Shown here: in pieces, positions 12,611 to 14,762 of the stretch
How the letters are laid out: every line of letters begins with the position of its first letter
Numbering within the stretch: position 1 is the stretch's first letter
DNA from: Candidatus Helarchaeota archaeon
GTDB taxonomy: Archaea > Asgardarchaeota > Lokiarchaeia > Helarchaeales > HEL-GB-A
Direction of reading: 5' to 3'
Assembly: GCA_013375455.1 (NCBI GenBank)
Contig: JABXJT010000109.1
Coordinates: forward strand, 1-14,762
DNA: 14,762 nucleotides
Notes under the pieces: generated by a model
The model's input: the letters and a program-made list of their open reading frames with translations, nothing else
Database searches by the model: none
Told to the model about the DNA's origin: nothing
Program-made: the position numbers and the translations under genes

Positions 12611-13174
12611 ATGTTATCCGAAATCCGATGGCATGGTCGAGGTGGCCAAGGCGCCATAACAGCGGCACAGATCCTGGCAGAGGCTGCCTATTACCACCAC
12701 GACATGTACATAACTGCATCGCCTTCTTTCGGAGCAGAACGGCGAGGCGCGCCCATTACGGCGTCAACTCGCATTTCTGACGAGAAAATCCGGTTACGTT
12801 CTCAAATTACAAAACCAGATATCGTCATTGTTTTGGATGAAACGTTGTTAAAAGATGTAGATGTTACGGCGGGTTTAAAAGATGGCGGTGTATTAATTAT
12901 AAATTCGTCAAAACGCCCTGAAGAATTGAATATTAAAGGTAATTACAAAATTGTCACGGCGGATGCTACAAAAGTAGCCTTAGATTTAGATTTACGGGCA
13001 GCAGGATTGCTTGTAATGAATACTCCAATTCTGGGTGCAGTGGTTAAAGCCACCGACTTGGGAATCAGCCTAGAAGATATCCAAGCTACCATTAAAAGAC
13101 ATTTTCCTGGCAAACCTGGAGAAAGAAATGCAGAAGCTGCCCAAAAAACTCATGAAATTACCATGATTGAATGA
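12611..13174 (+). CDS. porC: 2-oxoacid:ferredoxin oxidoreductase, gamma subunit
   Basis: A 187-aa protein of the usual length for the gamma subunit. It opens with EIRWHGRGGQGAITAAQILAE (HGRGGQG at residues 8-14, the diagnostic glycine-rich block). SPSFGAERRGAPITASTRIS and a C-terminal half with TPILGAVVKATDLG also match the family. The gamma chain binds CoA in the heterotetrameric enzyme, which converts pyruvate (or a related 2-oxoacid), CoA and oxidised ferredoxin to acyl-CoA, CO2 and reduced ferredoxin. GTGATGTG lies immediately ahead of the ATG. It is first in the gamma-delta-alpha-beta operon. Substrate class (pyruvate rather than branched-chain) is inferred and not certain. Confidence 0.93.
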   Translation: MLSEIRWHGRGGQGAITAAQILAEAAYYHHDMYITASPSFGAERRGAPITASTRISDEKIRLRSQITKPDIVIVLDETLLKDVDVTAGLKDGGVLIINSSKRPEELNIKGNYKIVTADATKVALDLDLRAAGLLVMNTPILGAVVKATDLGISLEDIQATIKRHFPGKPGERNAEAAQKTHEITMIE

Positions 13175-13185
13175 TGTGATTGAAA

Positions 13186-13494
13186 ATGGGTAAAAAGAAG
13201 CTCAAAGATTTAGAAGTCCCTATTTGTTCAGCATCAGTTCCCTTTGAAGGAGAGGGAGGGCGAACTGGAAGCTGGAGAACGGAACGTCCCATACTAGATC
13301 CTTCAAAATGCGCTGCAGTAAAGCAGAATAAATTAGTTTGCCTGCAATGTTGGCTTTATTGCCCAGAAGGAACTGTATCTCGGACGATCCCGCCCCAAAT
13401 CAATTATATTTATTGTAAAGGCTGTGGTATTTGTGCGGAGGAATGCCCTTCGAAAGCCATTACAATGGAAGATGAATCGAAATTCGAGGATTGA
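13186..13494 (+). CDS. porD: 2-oxoacid:ferredoxin oxidoreductase, delta (ferredoxin-like) subunit
   Basis: A 102-aa subunit that carries two [4Fe-4S] clusters relaying electrons to ferredoxin. The family signature TGSWRTERPILD (27-38) is intact. The second cluster has the classic C-x2-C-x2-C-x3-CP (C77, C80, C83, C87). The first is unusual: C42-x9-C52-x2-C55-x3-C59P instead of C-x2-C-x2-C-x3-CP, an insertion of seven residues after the first Cys. I chose ATG 13186 because GTGAT (13176-13180) lies 5 nt ahead; a TTG two codons upstream is open but would put that site out of place. Ten bases separate the porC stop from this ATG (11 nt). Confidence 0.92.
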   Translation: MGKKKLKDLEVPICSASVPFEGEGGRTGSWRTERPILDPSKCAAVKQNKLVCLQCWLYCPEGTVSRTIPPQINYIYCKGCGICAEECPSKAITMEDESKFED

Positions 13495-13496
13495 AA

Positions 13497-14708
13497 ATGG
13501 GTGAAAAACTAGTTTTAAATGGAAATCACGCGGCAGCTCACGCTTGTAAAGGAACTCGAGTTCAAGTAGTCGCTGCCTATCCGATTACACCGCAAAGCCC
13601 TGCTACTGAGCTATTATCACAATTCGTTGAGCGTGGAGAATTAAAAGCAAATTACGTGTGTGTAGAATCTGAGCATAGCGCGATGACTGTCTGCATTGCC
13701 GCGAGTTCAACAGGGGCGCGGGTGTTCACTGCGACTTCCGCCAATGGACTTGCACTTATGCATGAACAACTCCACTGGGCAGCAGGGGCACGCCTTCCTA
13801 TCGTTATGGCGTGTGTTAATCGGGCTGTAGCCGCCCCCTGGAATGTTTGGACCGATAATCAGGATTCTATCGCCCAACGTGATACTGGTTGGATTCAATT
13901 ATATTGTGAGGATAACCAAGAAATTTACGATACCATAATTCAAGCATATAAAATTGCTGAACAGGTCTATAGTCCGGTGATGGTCTGTTATGATGGGTAT
14001 ATTCTCTCTCACACCCTTATGCCTGTTGAAATAATTGATCAAAAGGCACTTGACGAGTTTCTCCCGCCCTTTAAACCATACGTTACGCTCGATCCTGAAA
14101 ATCCTCGCGTCCTAAATCTCGTTACCTTCCCCTGGATTCGACATGATCATCCCGACATCGAAAGATTTGGAGGATATCCCGAAATCCGGTACAAGTTACA
14201 GCAGTCACTTCGTGCATCGTATGACGTGATCAAGCAAGTAGATGAAGGGTTTGGCAAGAAGTTTGGTCGAAAATATGGGTTTTATAAGGAATATAAGTGT
14301 TCTGATGCTGAATATATCATGTTGGCCATTGGATCCCTCGCATCAGAGGCAACGGTTGCCGCCGATGTATTAAGGGAGGAAGGATATAAGGTAGGCGTGC
14401 TAAGCCTCAAGCTCTTCCGCCCCTTTCCTGATAAAATATTAGCAACATTTGCGGAACAGGCAAAAGCCTCCACGTTTATTGTTATTGATCGTAATCTAAG
14501 CTATGGGTACGAAGGGGCCATTAACACGGAATTCAAAGCTGCGCTCTTCACCCATCACGTCCAAAAGAACGTGCACGGCTACTTACTCGGCATTGGAGGG
14601 AGGGACGTGGATGTCAATCAGATCGCCAGTACCGTGAAGAACTCGAGTCAAGTGAGCGAGACCGGTCAAACTGATAAAGAGGTTGAGTGGTTAAACGTAA
14701 TGAAGTGA
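13497..14708 (+). CDS. porA: 2-oxoacid:ferredoxin oxidoreductase, alpha subunit
   Basis: A 403-aa alpha chain of normal length. AAYPITPQSP (T31) and ESEHSAM (E57, E59) form the pyrimidine-domain contact region for thiamine diphosphate. FTATSANGLALMHEQLHW, VNRAVAAPWNVWTDNQDS and RDTGWIQLY are family blocks, and DGYILSHT closes domain I. The second half (YIMLAIGSLASEA to DRNLSYGYEGA) is the transketolase C-like domain. The residues fit pyruvate or a similar small 2-oxoacid; I cannot separate Por from Vor by sequence alone. I chose ATG 13497: GAGGAT ends 5 nt ahead and the porD stop (13492-13494) overlaps the alternative TTG at 13491. The porB ATG follows after five bases. Confidence 0.95.
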   Translation: MGEKLVLNGNHAAAHACKGTRVQVVAAYPITPQSPATELLSQFVERGELKANYVCVESEHSAMTVCIAASSTGARVFTATSANGLALMHEQLHWAAGARLPIVMACVNRAVAAPWNVWTDNQDSIAQRDTGWIQLYCEDNQEIYDTIIQAYKIAEQVYSPVMVCYDGYILSHTLMPVEIIDQKALDEFLPPFKPYVTLDPENPRVLNLVTFPWIRHDHPDIERFGGYPEIRYKLQQSLRASYDVIKQVDEGFGKKFGRKYGFYKEYKCSDAEYIMLAIGSLASEATVAADVLREEGYKVGVLSLKLFRPFPDKILATFAEQAKASTFIVIDRNLSYGYEGAINTEFKAALFTHHVQKNVHGYLLGIGGRDVDVNQIASTVKNSSQVSETGQTDKEVEWLNVMK

Positions 14709-14713
14709 GAATC

Positions 14714-14762
14714 ATGCCAGAAAAATTATTACCACGAGATTTACCTGAAGAGGAATTAATAT
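14714..14762 (+). CDS. porB: 2-oxoacid:ferredoxin oxidoreductase, beta subunit (5' end only)
   Basis: ATG 14714, five bases after the porA stop, opens a frame (MPEKLLPRDLPEEELI) that runs off the right edge. Gene order and the lead-in to the expected GH-x2-C-x2-C block of the beta subunit, which holds the thiamine diphosphate and a [4Fe-4S] cluster, point to porB, but none of its diagnostic motifs is in the window. GTGAG lies just ahead. The call rests on operon position. Confidence 0.75.
   Translation, partial: MPEKLLPRDLPEEELI

Overview
The window looks like AT-rich archaeal chromosome. Two adjacent genes match the late methanofuran-biosynthesis enzymes MfnF and MfnE. A four-subunit 2-oxoacid:ferredoxin oxidoreductase is laid out gamma-delta-alpha-beta. 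Promoters look like TATA boxes rather than -10/-35 elements, and starts (ATG, GTG and several TTG) follow GGTGAT/GAGGATG-type ribosome binding sites. Methanofuran implies a tetrahydromethanopterin-type C1 pathway, as in methanogens, Archaeoglobus, Bathyarchaeia and Asgard archaea. Two tandem small proteins that read as longin/roadblock-type domains, plus a SANT/Myb-like and a possible C2-like protein, lean towards an Asgard archaeon. That last step is inference, not proof.

Layout. Left edge (1-1650): the 3' end of a plus-strand membrane protein overlaps tail-to-tail with a short minus-strand membrane protein (157-486). The latter is an N-terminal paralog of a full seven-helix protein at 945-1649, and a winged-helix gene (563-931) sits between them. 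Next, a long co-oriented minus-strand block (6700 down to 1758) reads in order: mfnF, mfnE, a two-helix membrane protein with a four-Cys tail, a beta-rich possible C2-like protein, a metallophosphoesterase, and the two longin-like paralogs.

A 153-bp divergent control region (6701-6853) separates this block from the plus-strand half. It carries an exact 11-bp direct repeat spaced 22 bp and a separate palindrome at the expected transcription start of the plus-strand gene. The plus-strand half begins with a CoA-disulfide/persulfide reductase fused to a rhodanese domain, followed by three small proteins (SANT/Myb-like, beta-sandwich, SRPBCC/START-like). Then comes a tightly overlapping three-gene membrane/surface operon (9853-12517). 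Its central product is a membrane-anchored GH57-like protein with 15 N-glycosylation sequons. Last is the porC-porD-porA operon, with porB cut by the right edge.

How it fits together: the Por complex makes or consumes acyl-CoA using ferredoxin, MfnE/MfnF build the C1 carrier that starts the formyl branch, and the CoADR-rhodanese protein handles CoA-disulfide or sulfane sulfur. These suit an anaerobic, ferredoxin-based, C1-utilising metabolism. The remaining genes are envelope proteins and small regulatory or trafficking-like domains of unknown function. No gene-free stretch exceeds 300 bases. I saw no rRNA, tRNA, CRISPR array or insertion sequence.
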